Shown: positions 8,731-16,505 of the stretch, in pieces
Numbering within the stretch: position 1 is the first letter of the stretch
Layout: each line of letters starts with the position of its first letter
Assembly (NCBI GenBank): GCA_964653435.1
Contig: CAZZFA010000007.1
Span: 1-64,000, forward strand
Direction: 5' to 3'
Length of the DNA stretch: 64,000 nucleotides
From: CAZMVY01 sp964653435
GTDB taxonomy: Bacteria > Planctomycetota > Phycisphaerae > UBA1845 > PWPN01
Notes under the pieces: generated by a model
What the model was told of the DNA's origin: nothing
What the model saw: the letters and a program-made list of their open reading frames with translations, nothing else
The model's database searches: none
Program-made: the position numbers and the translations under genes

Positions 8731-8793
8731 TGGAGTGCACTATGGCGTGCGGCCTCGCCGAGGCCGCGGCGGTCAGGCAAAGGTCGCACTCCG
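8731..8793. repeat. Fold-back element, intergenic copy
   Basis: The ends GGAGTGC (8732-8738) and GCACTCC (8786-8792) are perfect inverted repeats. Inside them a second, 9-bp perfect hairpin is formed by GCGGCCTCG (8749-8757) and CGAGGCCGC (8759-8767). The same outline, TGGAGTGC then GGCC...GAGGCC then GCAYTCC, is found inside the enolase-superfamily gene at 15905-15954. No coding capacity. Confidence 0.6.
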
Positions 8794-8874
8794 CAGAGGG
8801 GATAACCGTACAGGGGCGACAGGACCGTCGCAGCGCCCCACGCCGCATGTGAAAGCGCCTTGCCGAAAACGGCG

Positions 8875-9963
8875 CTACGGCTGAGGCACGAGGCTGCGGA
8901 GGTAGCCGACCGGGTCGGGGCTCGCCGCGGCGTCCAGGAGGATCCGGAGCATTGCGTCAAAGTCCCGCCCCGTCGCCTCATAGACGGCCTGGAAGGTGGA
9001 CAGGTCCGTGTTGTACCGGGCGTTCACGAGGATCCAGGCATTGTTCAGTTCGAGGCCCTTGACCCACTCGTAGGATGCGGGGTCGTGCATCCGCGGCAGA
9101 ACCTCGTCGGCGAAGCGGCGCTGGGCGTCGGCAAAGATGTCGGCGCGGCCGGCGATCTTCTGCTCGGTGGACAGGTCGCTTGCGTAGAAGTCGTTCAGCC
9201 GAAGATAGAGATCGTTCAGGAAGTCCTGGTACACGTCGCCGTCCTCGTAGCCCTGGCGGGCCTCGATGACCACGGGCGCGTCGGCGCCGTACGTACGGCT
9301 CAGGTAGAGCAGGCCGCCGACGCGGCCCACAAACGACGCGGCGTTCTCATTGAAGTCCGTGTTGTTGTCGCACCAGACGGTGTTGTGCGTCAGCTCATGG
9401 ATGATCAGGTCGGCCAGAAAGGCCTCGCTCCGGGTCAGCATGGTCGTCGAAATCGGGTCGGGGAAAATGCCCAGAGTGCTGTACGACTCCACCCCGTACA
9501 GGACCGTGTCGTAGCCCTGATCGACGAGCCGGCCCTGGTAGGCCTTCGCCTCGGCCTCATGGAAGAAGCCGATGTACGGTATCGTGCCGGCGAAGGGGAA
9601 GGTCCAGGTCACCGGGGTGAACGAATCCTTCGCCGAGGCAGACAGGTTGTAGGCGATCGGCGCGCCGCCCGTGTCGAGGTAAACGGTGTAGTTGTTTCCG
9701 ACGTTCAGGTGAAGCTCGCGTGCGGCGAAGTCGCGGATCCGGAGTATTTCCTCGACCTTGGCGAGCTGCTCCTGCGAAAGGCTGCCGTCGTTCATCACGT
9801 CCTGAAGGGGCCGCACCCGGGATACCAGGGCGATCTGGCCGCTGATGGCGTACAAGGCGTAGCCGGGGTCGCTGCACCCGGTTGCCGCCAGGGCCGGCAC
9901 CACAAGCCACAACCCGATACGCCACATTCGCGAACCCTTCGTTTCCTTCGCCTGCGATGGCAT
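8875..9963 (-). CDS. Putative secreted zinc aminopeptidase (PF10023-like)
   Basis: A predicted metallopeptidase of the poorly studied aminopeptidase family recognised by its HELTHNTVW zinc motif and a following FNENAASFVG segment that supplies a third ligand. The start at 9963 has GGGGG just upstream; an ATG at 9927 with AAGGG upstream is equally possible and places the signal peptide right at the N-terminus. The hydrophobic stretch WRIGLWLVVPALAATGC ends in a lipobox-like AATGC, so an envelope lipoprotein is likely. A perfect TATAAT lies at 10085-10080, just after the pyrG stop, but has no good -35 partner. Physiological substrate unknown. Confidence 0.8.
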   Translation of the reverse strand: MPSQAKETKGSRMWRIGLWLVVPALAATGCSDPGYALYAISGQIALVSRVRPLQDVMNDGSLSQEQLAKVEEILRIRDFAARELHLNVGNNYTVYLDTGGAPIAYNLSASAKDSFTPVTWTFPFAGTIPYIGFFHEAEAKAYQGRLVDQGYDTVLYGVESYSTLGIFPDPISTTMLTRSEAFLADLIIHELTHNTVWCDNNTDFNENAASFVGRVGGLLYLSRTYGADAPVVIEARQGYEDGDVYQDFLNDLYLRLNDFYASDLSTEQKIAGRADIFADAQRRFADEVLPRMHDPASYEWVKGLELNNAWILVNARYNTDLSTFQAVYEATGRDFDAMLRILLDAAASPDPVGYLRSLVPQP

Positions 9964-10090
9964 CGGATCCCCCGTCGAGAAGCCTCGTCGTTGCCCGGTT
10001 TCGTTCCGGTTACGCGGTGGGTGGCATGTGCGGGGCACATTTCAACCGCCCGCGCCCGCGGTACTTCGCCGATGTGCGTATTATAGCGGC

Positions 10091-11866
10091 TCAGCGGGAT
10101 TCCGCGACTCGCGACGACGAGGCGGGTTCTCGCGTCGCGGCGGACCGCTGGGCGGCGATCGCGGCGGCGGCCCGAACGAGCCCGACGAACATCGGATGGG
10201 GCCGCAGGGGGCGGCTCGAGAGTTCCGGGTGGGCCTGCGTGCCGATGAAGTAGGGGTGCTGCTCCGGCGGCAACTCGAGGATCTGCATGATCGGGTAGTC
10301 CGGCGCCTTGCCGGAGAAAACGAGTCCGTGGGCCTCGAGCGTTTCGATATACTGCGGATCGACCTCGTAGCGGTGGCGGAAGCGGAGGCGCACTTCGGGT
10401 GCGTTGTTAAAGAGTCTCGCGGCGATCGTACCGGGGCGGATGACCACGTCGCGCCCGCCGAGCCGCATGTTGCCGCCGAGGCCCTCGATCTGTTTCTGCT
10501 CGGGCAGGATGTCGATGACGGGACTGGCGCAGTCCGGGTCGATCTCCGTGCTGTTGGCGCCGGGGAGGCCGCAGACGTTCCGGGCGAACTCGATGACGGC
10601 CATCTGGAAGCCGTAGCAGATCCCGAGGTAGGGGATCCGGTTCTCGCGGGCATAGCGGATGCAGGTGATCTTGCCTTCGGTGCCGCGGATGCCGAAGCCG
10701 CCCGGGACGATGATGCCGTGCAGGTGCTTGAGGGCTTCGCCGACGTTCTGCTCGGTGATTTCGGAGGTATCGATCCACTCGATCCGCACCCGCGCGCCGG
10801 CCGCCGCCCCGCCGTGTTCGAGGGCCTGGATGATGCTCGCGTAGCTGTCGCGCAGGGAGGTGTACTTGCCGGTGATGCCGATCGTCACGTTCGTGTCGGC
10901 CTGCTTGAGCCGTTCGATGTAGGCGTTCCAGGTCTGCCGCGCCTTGGCCTCCGCGTCGAGATCGACCCGGTTGCCGAGCTTGAGGATGTCGATGACGGCC
11001 AGATCGATGCCGGCGCCGCGGAGGGTTTCCGGGATGAGGTAAACGCTCTCGCTGTCGTGCATGGAGATCACGCGATCCATGGGCACGTTGCCGTACATGG
11101 CGAGTTTCTCGCGGACCTTGCGCGTGACGGGTCGGTGGGCGCGGCAGGCGATGATGTGCGGCTGGATGCCCTCGGCCAGCAGCCGGCGGATGCCGAGCTG
11201 GGCGGCCTTGCTCTTCTGTTCGCCGAGGGTCACGGGTTCGAGGATGTACGTCAGCGCGACAAAGCAGCAGGAATCCGGCCCCTCTTCGAAGGCCATCTCG
11301 CGCGTGGCCTCGATGTAGTAGGCGTTTTCGACGTCGCCGACGGTGCCGCCGATCTCGACGAAGACCACGTCGGCGGCGCTGGCGACGGCCAGCTCGCGAA
11401 GCCGCGTCTTCACCTCGCCGGTGACATGCGGGATCATCTGTACGTCGCGGCCGAGGTACGAGCCCTGCCGCTCCTTCTCGAGCACGCGGGTGAAGATCTG
11501 GCCGCTGGTGGCGAAGTTGAGCCGCGAAAGATCCTGATCGAGCATCCGCTCGTAGGTGCCCAGGTCCATGTCGCATTCCATGCCGTCGTCAAGGACGAAG
11601 ACCTCGCCGTGGCGATAGGGGTTCAGCGTGCCGGAGTCGATGTTGAGGTAGCCTTCGAGCTTGATGGGGGCGACGGTCAGGCCCTTGTCCTGCAGACACT
11701 TGGCGAGAGAGCTGGAGAAGATGCCCTTGCCCAGGCCGCTCATGACGGTGCCGAAGACGAAGACGAACTTGGTACGGCCGGGCCGGTACCCGGCGGGCAT
11801 CGGGGCGTAGAACTCCGTTTCATCCGATGCGCCGCTGACGGAAGAGAGCATTTTTTCCGCGTCCAT
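10091..11866 (-). CDS. pyrG: CTP synthase
   Basis: Converts UTP to CTP using ATP and glutamine. The N-terminal amidoligase domain starts with FVFGTVMSGLGKG and contains the SGTLNPYRHGEVFVLDDG region. The C-terminal class I glutamine amidotransferase domain contains GICYGFQ with the catalytic cysteine and the AHPEL His-Glu pair. At 591 residues it is about 45 longer than the E. coli enzyme, with short extensions at both ends. The ATG has GAGAGGTGA upstream. It lies downstream of kdsB on the same strand, a known neighbourhood: KdsB consumes CTP to activate Kdo. Confidence 0.96.
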   Translation of the reverse strand: MDAEKMLSSVSGASDETEFYAPMPAGYRPGRTKFVFVFGTVMSGLGKGIFSSSLAKCLQDKGLTVAPIKLEGYLNIDSGTLNPYRHGEVFVLDDGMECDMDLGTYERMLDQDLSRLNFATSGQIFTRVLEKERQGSYLGRDVQMIPHVTGEVKTRLRELAVASAADVVFVEIGGTVGDVENAYYIEATREMAFEEGPDSCCFVALTYILEPVTLGEQKSKAAQLGIRRLLAEGIQPHIIACRAHRPVTRKVREKLAMYGNVPMDRVISMHDSESVYLIPETLRGAGIDLAVIDILKLGNRVDLDAEAKARQTWNAYIERLKQADTNVTIGITGKYTSLRDSYASIIQALEHGGAAAGARVRIEWIDTSEITEQNVGEALKHLHGIIVPGGFGIRGTEGKITCIRYARENRIPYLGICYGFQMAVIEFARNVCGLPGANSTEIDPDCASPVIDILPEQKQIEGLGGNMRLGGRDVVIRPGTIAARLFNNAPEVRLRFRHRYEVDPQYIETLEAHGLVFSGKAPDYPIMQILELPPEQHPYFIGTQAHPELSSRPLRPHPMFVGLVRAAAAIAAQRSAATREPASSSRVAESR

Positions 11867-11985
11867 GTGTCACCTCTCCGGCGTTTGCCTGCGCCTCACG
11901 TCCTCCGGGTTCGGGCATCTCGCCTGCCGACGGGCGTGCAGGACGCACGGGCCCGGCGCTCGCCGGCGCTTCGCCTTCGCTCCTG

Positions 11986-12759
11986 CTATCGATCCCTGTT
12001 CGCCCGCTTCACGAACGCCTCATAGTCTTCCGGCGTGTCGATACCCACGCCGGCGTGTTCGACCATACCTACCACGATCCGGTGTCCGTTTTCGAGTACT
12101 CGAAGCTGCTCCAGTTTCTCCACCTGTTCCAGCCGCGAGGGCGGAAGGTTTACGTACGACAGCAGGAACTCCCGCCGATACGCGTAGATTCCCACGTGCA
12201 GGAGCCAGTGGCCGGGCGAGTCGACCTTGCCGCCGGCGTCCCGCGGGTACGGAATCAGGCTCCGGCTGAAGTACAGGGCCATCCCGTTGCGGTCCACAAC
12301 GACCTTCACCGCGCTGGGGGCCGTCGGGTCGCTCTCCGGCGGAAACGGACACGCGAGCGTTCCCACCGACGCCTCCGGCCTTGACCGCATCAGATTCACG
12401 AGCAGGTCGATCGAGGCCGGGTCGATCTCCGGTTCGTCGCCCTGCACGTTGAGCACGAGGTCCGTCCGGAGACCCTCGGCCACCTCGGCGATCCGGTCGG
12501 AGCCCGTCGGATGGTCCGGCCGTGTCATCACCACGTCGCCGCGAAAGCTGCGCACCGCCTCCGCGATCCGCTCGTCGTCCGTCGCCACGATCACGCGTTC
12601 CAGCGTCCGTGCCTGCCGCACGCGTTCGTACACGTGCTGGATCAGGTACTTGCCGGTCCGATTGGCGAGGGGCTTCCCGGGAAATCGCGTGCTGCCGTAC
12701 CGGGCGGGAATGATCGCGACCGCCGTCAAGGCAGGGACCTCGGTTGGGGTTCGCTGCAC
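11986..12759 (-). CDS. kdsB: 3-deoxy-manno-octulosonate cytidylyltransferase
   Basis: Makes CMP-Kdo from CTP and Kdo, the activated sugar for lipopolysaccharide inner core, so it points to a Gram-negative outer membrane. Motifs: AIIPARYGSTRFPGKPL at the N-terminus, NVQGDEPEI in the middle. The given start is GTG at 12759 (257 residues). TTG at 12729 is an attractive alternative, since it has GAGGT at good spacing and begins where the family does. A strong promoter lies just upstream. Followed by pyrG after 119 bp. Confidence 0.93.
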   Translation of the reverse strand: MQRTPTEVPALTAVAIIPARYGSTRFPGKPLANRTGKYLIQHVYERVRQARTLERVIVATDDERIAEAVRSFRGDVVMTRPDHPTGSDRIAEVAEGLRTDLVLNVQGDEPEIDPASIDLLVNLMRSRPEASVGTLACPFPPESDPTAPSAVKVVVDRNGMALYFSRSLIPYPRDAGGKVDSPGHWLLHVGIYAYRREFLLSYVNLPPSRLEQVEKLEQLRVLENGHRIVVGMVEHAGVGIDTPEDYEAFVKRANRDR

Positions 12760-12781
12760 GTACCGTGTATTCCTTGGGCGA

Positions 12782-12809
12782 ATCGTAGCGGAAACCGGCT
12801 CGATGTCAA
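12782..12809 (-). promoter_or_regulatory. Promoter of kdsB
   Basis: On the minus strand TTGACA (12809-12804) is followed by a 16-nt spacer and TACGAT (12787-12782). The -35 is a perfect consensus match. Transcription would start near 12775, giving a leader of about 16 nt to the GTG or about 46 nt to the TTG start. Confidence 0.6.
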
Positions 12810-12849
12810 TCAGTCGCCGCGGCGCCCGTTCGCGGCGGGGCGGCAGGGC

Positions 12850-12883
12850 TGTTGATAAACGCGGACGCCTCTGTTGATAAACA
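12850..12883. promoter_or_regulatory. Pair of TGTTGATAAAC boxes, possible operator
   Basis: TGTTGATAAACG (12850-12861) and TGTTGATAAACA (12872-12883) are 22 bp apart, two helical turns. Each has TGTT-N4-AAC partial dyad symmetry. They lie about 40 bp upstream of the kdsB -35 and after the methyltransferase stop. A dimeric regulator site is an inference only. Confidence 0.3.
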
Positions 12884-13010
12884 GGGGCGGTGCGAAACGC
12901 CGCAGCGTTCGGCGTGTTCGCCGATCCTGGAGACGCCCGGCCGGCGGGCAGACGGATTGTTGCGTGCCGAGCTTCGCCGGGCGGTGTCGGCGGGGCGCGT
13001 GAACGTGTTG

Positions 13011-13964
13011 TTACCCCGCCGCCGAATCCGGCTCCTTCGCATTAAGCCGGAAAAGATCCGCTTCGAGCGGTGCCGCCGGGCGCCGCTTCTCGCGGCGATT
13101 CTGCGGGACCTTGCTGCGCGTGGGCGGGGCGCTGGTCACCGGATCCGCAGCGCCTTCGAGGGGATCGCCGGGCTTGATGGGCTGGAGTCGCTTCTCGATT
13201 CGCTTGGCGTACTCCGCGGACAGTTCGAAACCGATCCACCTGCGGCCGAGCTTCTTGGCGACGGCCAGCGTTGTGCCGCTGCCGCCGAACGGATCGAGCA
13301 CGAGCTCGCCGGCCTTCGAGCACGCCTTGATGATCCGGCCGAGGAGCTGCTCGGGCATCTGGCAACCGTGCCAGCCCGCTCGCTCCCGGAACGTGCCGCA
13401 GACACGTGAGAAGTACCACGTATCCTCGCCGGGATTGAATCCCTCGGGCACGTCCTGGGGCCGGAGGATCCACGTGTCATCCGGGACGCGGCCCTGCGGA
13501 TTCGCACGACGGTCGGCGTAGACAAGCTGCCGGGCCGAGGGGACGCGGATGGCCTCATCGTTGAACGTGAACTGCGTGGCGTCCTTGACGAAGTAGAACA
13601 GGTGGGCGTGGCTCCGGGTGAATTTGCGGTTGCAGTGCACGCCGAACGTGTAGTACCAGATGACCCAGTTGCGGCAGATCAGGCCGAGGTCGTTCTGGGC
13701 GATGAGCTTGAGTTCGGCCGCGTACTCGTCGCCGATGGCGAGCCAGAACGTGCCGGTCGGCTTGAGGGCGTTGACAACGCCGCGCATCCATTGCCGCGTC
13801 CAGTCGAGGTACGCGTCGTAGCCCTTGCGATCGTCGTAGACATCGTAGGCGTAGCCGATGTTGAACGGCGGATCGGCGAAGGCGAGATCGACGCTGCCCG
13901 GCTTGATCCGGGCCAGCCCCTCGACGCAGTCCATGTGGTAGATACGGTTCGCTTCGATCTCCAT
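13011..13964 (-). CDS. Solo site-specific DNA methyltransferase, beta class
   Basis: An amino-methyltransferase (N6-adenine or N4-cytosine) acting on DNA. The catalytic motif DPPFNIGY comes first (near residue 31) and the S-adenosylmethionine-binding block DPFGGSGTTLAVAKKLGRRW comes near the C-terminus; that order defines the beta class. The ATG at 13964 has GGAGG nine bases upstream. The 317-residue length is typical of solo enzymes. No restriction endonuclease or specificity subunit is found nearby, so a regulatory or genome-marking role is more likely than restriction. Recognition sequence unknown. Confidence 0.88.
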   Translation of the reverse strand: MEIEANRIYHMDCVEGLARIKPGSVDLAFADPPFNIGYAYDVYDDRKGYDAYLDWTRQWMRGVVNALKPTGTFWLAIGDEYAAELKLIAQNDLGLICRNWVIWYYTFGVHCNRKFTRSHAHLFYFVKDATQFTFNDEAIRVPSARQLVYADRRANPQGRVPDDTWILRPQDVPEGFNPGEDTWYFSRVCGTFRERAGWHGCQMPEQLLGRIIKACSKAGELVLDPFGGSGTTLAVAKKLGRRWIGFELSAEYAKRIEKRLQPIKPGDPLEGAADPVTSAPPTRSKVPQNRREKRRPAAPLEADLFRLNAKEPDSAAG

Positions 13965-14072
13965 GACAGCCTCCGTGCCGTGTCGGAAGGCGCCGGTCAT
14001 TATCGCCGGCCCGCCGACGTTTTCAAGCGGGCGACGGCTGCGGTTCCGCACCCGGCCCGCTCCGCCTCCGGG

Positions 14073-15065
14073 TCAGCCGATCAGCCAGCCCGCCAGGCCG
14101 AAGTAGGTGAGCAACGTTGCAATGTCCGCCATGGCCAGCACGATCGGTCCGGCGGCGATTTTCGGGTCGCCGCGGAACCGGCGGACGGCCGTGGGCAGGA
14201 TCACGCCGAGAAGGCACGCGGTGACCATCGACAGGCAGATGGTTGCCCCGATGATTCCGGCGACCCTCGGCTGGCCCCTCCAGCCCCAGGCGACCCCGCC
14301 GACGATCAGCCCGCACGCCAGCCCCAGCAGGATCGCCGTGAGGAACTCCCGTCCGAGCAGGCGGTAGAAGCGCAACCACCGGATCTCGCCGTGATGGAGC
14401 GCCTGAAGGGTGATCGTCGTGGACTGGATGCTTACGCTTTCGGCCAGGGCCAGGACCACCGGCACGAAGACGGCGAGGACAATCGCGTAATCGAGGAGAC
14501 CTTCGTATGCCCCCGCGATCAGCGCACACACGATGCCCGCGGCGACATTGCACAGCAGCCAGGGCAGTCGCCTTCGGAAGGCCTGCCAGGGGGAGTATCT
14601 CCGCGCGTGGGCGAGACGCACGCCGATGAGCTGAAACGTGTCTTCGAGCTGTTCGCGCTCCGCCACGTCGAACATCTCGTCGGTGAACATGCCGATGTCC
14701 ACGACGCCGATCATCCGGCCCGCCTCGTCCACGACGGGAAACGCGAGGAAGCGGTGGCGAAGGAAAAACTCGCATGCCTCGAGCATGGTGGCGGAACCGG
14801 GAACGGTGATCACGTTGTCCGCCATGATGGAGCGGACGGATGCCTCCGGGGCGCTCATCAGCAGGCGACGGGTCGGAACCACGCCGACGAGCCTGTCATG
14901 GCCGTCCACCACGTAGAAGTAAACGATCTTCTCGCCCAGCGTCGTTTTCCTGAGCGACGCAATCGCCTGGGCTACGGTCTGGTCGGCGCGGAGAACGGCG
15001 AAATCGCGCCGGACGTGGGCGACTACCGGTTCGTCCAGGTTCAGGTCGGTCAGCGGCCGGGTCAT
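14073..15065 (-). CDS. MgtE-like magnesium transporter lacking the N domain
   Basis: A membrane cation channel of the MgtE/SLC41 type. Residues about 1-130 hold a pair of CBS domains (VVDGHDRLVGVVPTRRLL and PVVDEAGRMIGVVD). The remaining part has the five membrane segments of the MgtE pore, with LALAESVSIQSTT and LPTAVRRFRGDPKIAAGP. Standard MgtE proteins of about 450 residues carry a helical N domain before the CBS pair; here it is missing and the protein has only 330 residues. ATG at 15065 is chosen over a TTG one codon upstream; the ribosome site is weak. Confidence 0.8.
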   Translation of the reverse strand: MTRPLTDLNLDEPVVAHVRRDFAVLRADQTVAQAIASLRKTTLGEKIVYFYVVDGHDRLVGVVPTRRLLMSAPEASVRSIMADNVITVPGSATMLEACEFFLRHRFLAFPVVDEAGRMIGVVDIGMFTDEMFDVAEREQLEDTFQLIGVRLAHARRYSPWQAFRRRLPWLLCNVAAGIVCALIAGAYEGLLDYAIVLAVFVPVVLALAESVSIQSTTITLQALHHGEIRWLRFYRLLGREFLTAILLGLACGLIVGGVAWGWRGQPRVAGIIGATICLSMVTACLLGVILPTAVRRFRGDPKIAAGPIVLAMADIATLLTYFGLAGWLIG

Positions 15066-15149
15066 CAAGGGTCTCGTCGCGGGCTTCCGGGAGCCGGGGC
15101 ATCCGCCGGTACGCCGGCGGCAACGGAGCGGCCCCTCGTTCCTGTTCCG

Positions 15150-16496
15150 TCAGTCGCTCGGTCGGCGATCGCGGTACTGCATGATCTTAGCCTCATCGAC
15201 CTCCACGCCCAAGCCGGCTCCGAGCGGGACGGTCAGTTGATCACCTTCCGGCCGGAGCGGCCGCGCCAGAATGCTCCGGTCGGCGAGGAACTGCGGGCCA
15301 TTGAGCGCGGCGGGATACCGGTACTCGTACGCGGAGAAGATCGCCACCGAAGCGGCAAGCGAGATGTCGGGGTCGGTCAAGCCGCTGCCGAGCCATATCA
15401 GGCCGTGCTCGCGGCAGAGTTCGATCTGGCGGCGGGCGTCGGTGAGGCCGCCGCAGCGGGCGGGTTTGACGGCGATTCCGTCGAGCAGCTCCAGCCGGAT
15501 AAACTCCTCCAGCTCGACGGAGTTGACGATGCCTTCGTCCATCAGGATCGGCAGGGCGTGCTGTTTCCTGAGCCGGCGGTAGCCCGTGAGGCGATTGGCG
15601 GGCAACGGCTGTTCGAGGACGGGTACGCCGATCTCGGCGAGCTTCGGCGCGACGGCCAGCGCGGCGGCTTCGTCGTACCCGCCGTTGGCGTCGGCCCAGA
15701 GGAAACCCTCCGGCACAAGCTTCCTGACGATTCGGCACAACTCGACGTCGAACTTCGGGTCGGGGGCGACCTTCACGTTGAAGTTCCGATAGCCGCGCTT
15801 GCGGCCCTCATCGATGAGGGCGGGTACCTCGTCCAGCGTTTTGGGGTTGAGCGTCCAGCTCAGCGTGATCCGGTCGCGGCCCTTGCCGGAGACGCCGTCC
15901 GATGTGGAGTGCGGCCCGTCCGAGGCCGCGCGGTCCCGGAGAGACCGCATTCCAGAGCCGGGTCCGCCGCCCTGGAAGGGGGGGGATCCTTCGCGGATCA
16001 GCGTGCCGACGTTCTTGTTCAGTCGTCGGCCGATCAGATCCCACAGTGCCAGGTCGATGCCGGCTTTGGCGATCGGCTGGCCCGTGGAGAAGGACGGCGC
16101 GATCATGCGGTTCATCGCCGTGTGGATGGCATCCACGTCGAAAGCGTTCATGCCGAGCAGCACGGGCGTCAGGTAACGCTCGACGGTCGTCTGCACCGTC
16201 TCGAGCGTTTCGTAGCTCCAGCGATGCGAGGGAACACACTGCCCCCAGCCGACGACGCCGTCCTCGGCCGTGATCTTCACAACGAGCGTCGGACGGCCGA
16301 GCAATTCGCCGCGGGGCCCCTCGAGGAACTTGAACCGCTCGACGGTCGGGTAGCTTACGGGGAACGTTTCGACCTTGACGATGCGGGCGGCCGGGGGAGC
16401 AGGAGAGCTCGCTCCGGCGAATCGACTCAGGGATACGGCGCCGCCGAACGCGGCCGCCTGGGAAAGGAATCGTCGTCGGGTGTAGCGGGGCATCAT
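15150..16496 (-). CDS. Exported enolase-superfamily enzyme (mandelate racemase/MLE type)
   Basis: A 448-residue protein with a twin-arginine-like signal (RRRFLSQAAAFGG). The barrel shows lysine in NVKVAPDP, metal-ligand positions in WADANGGYD, LEQPL and MDEG, and the second lysine in VKPARCGG, as in muconate-lactonizing and dipeptide-epimerase groups. Substrate is unknown; the neighbouring Gfo/Idh genes suggest a sugar acid. Between about residues 170 and 204 there is a 30-residue insertion absent from the family's usual linker; it coincides with the fold-back element at 15905-15954 and keeps the frame open. Starts ATGATG at 16496 with no clear ribosome site. It directly follows the Gfo/Idh gene ending at 16506, with a CGGTAAGCTTACCG palindrome at the junction. 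Confidence 0.85.
   Translation of the reverse strand: MMPRYTRRRFLSQAAAFGGAVSLSRFAGASSPAPPAARIVKVETFPVSYPTVERFKFLEGPRGELLGRPTLVVKITAEDGVVGWGQCVPSHRWSYETLETVQTTVERYLTPVLLGMNAFDVDAIHTAMNRMIAPSFSTGQPIAKAGIDLALWDLIGRRLNKNVGTLIREGSPPFQGGGPGSGMRSLRDRAASDGPHSTSDGVSGKGRDRITLSWTLNPKTLDEVPALIDEGRKRGYRNFNVKVAPDPKFDVELCRIVRKLVPEGFLWADANGGYDEAAALAVAPKLAEIGVPVLEQPLPANRLTGYRRLRKQHALPILMDEGIVNSVELEEFIRLELLDGIAVKPARCGGLTDARRQIELCREHGLIWLGSGLTDPDISLAASVAIFSAYEYRYPAALNGPQFLADRSILARPLRPEGDQLTVPLGAGLGVEVDEAKIMQYRDRRPSD
15905..15954. repeat. Fold-back repeat element inserted in frame in a coding sequence
   Basis: TGGAGTGC (15905-15912) pairs with GCATTCCA (15947-15954) allowing one G-T pair. Inside are GGCC...GGCC (15913-15916, 15924-15927) and GCGGTC...GACCGC (15930-15935, 15943-15948), so the strand can fold into a three-way junction. 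It lies in the enolase-superfamily gene and resembles the intergenic element at 8731-8793. Confidence 0.6.
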
Positions 16497-16505
16497 TCGG
16501 TAAGC

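Noticed and set aside
12850..12883. DnaA boxes marking a replication origin
   Set aside because: Only two boxes, each with a mismatch to the consensus, and no dnaA, dnaN or AT-rich unwinding region nearby.
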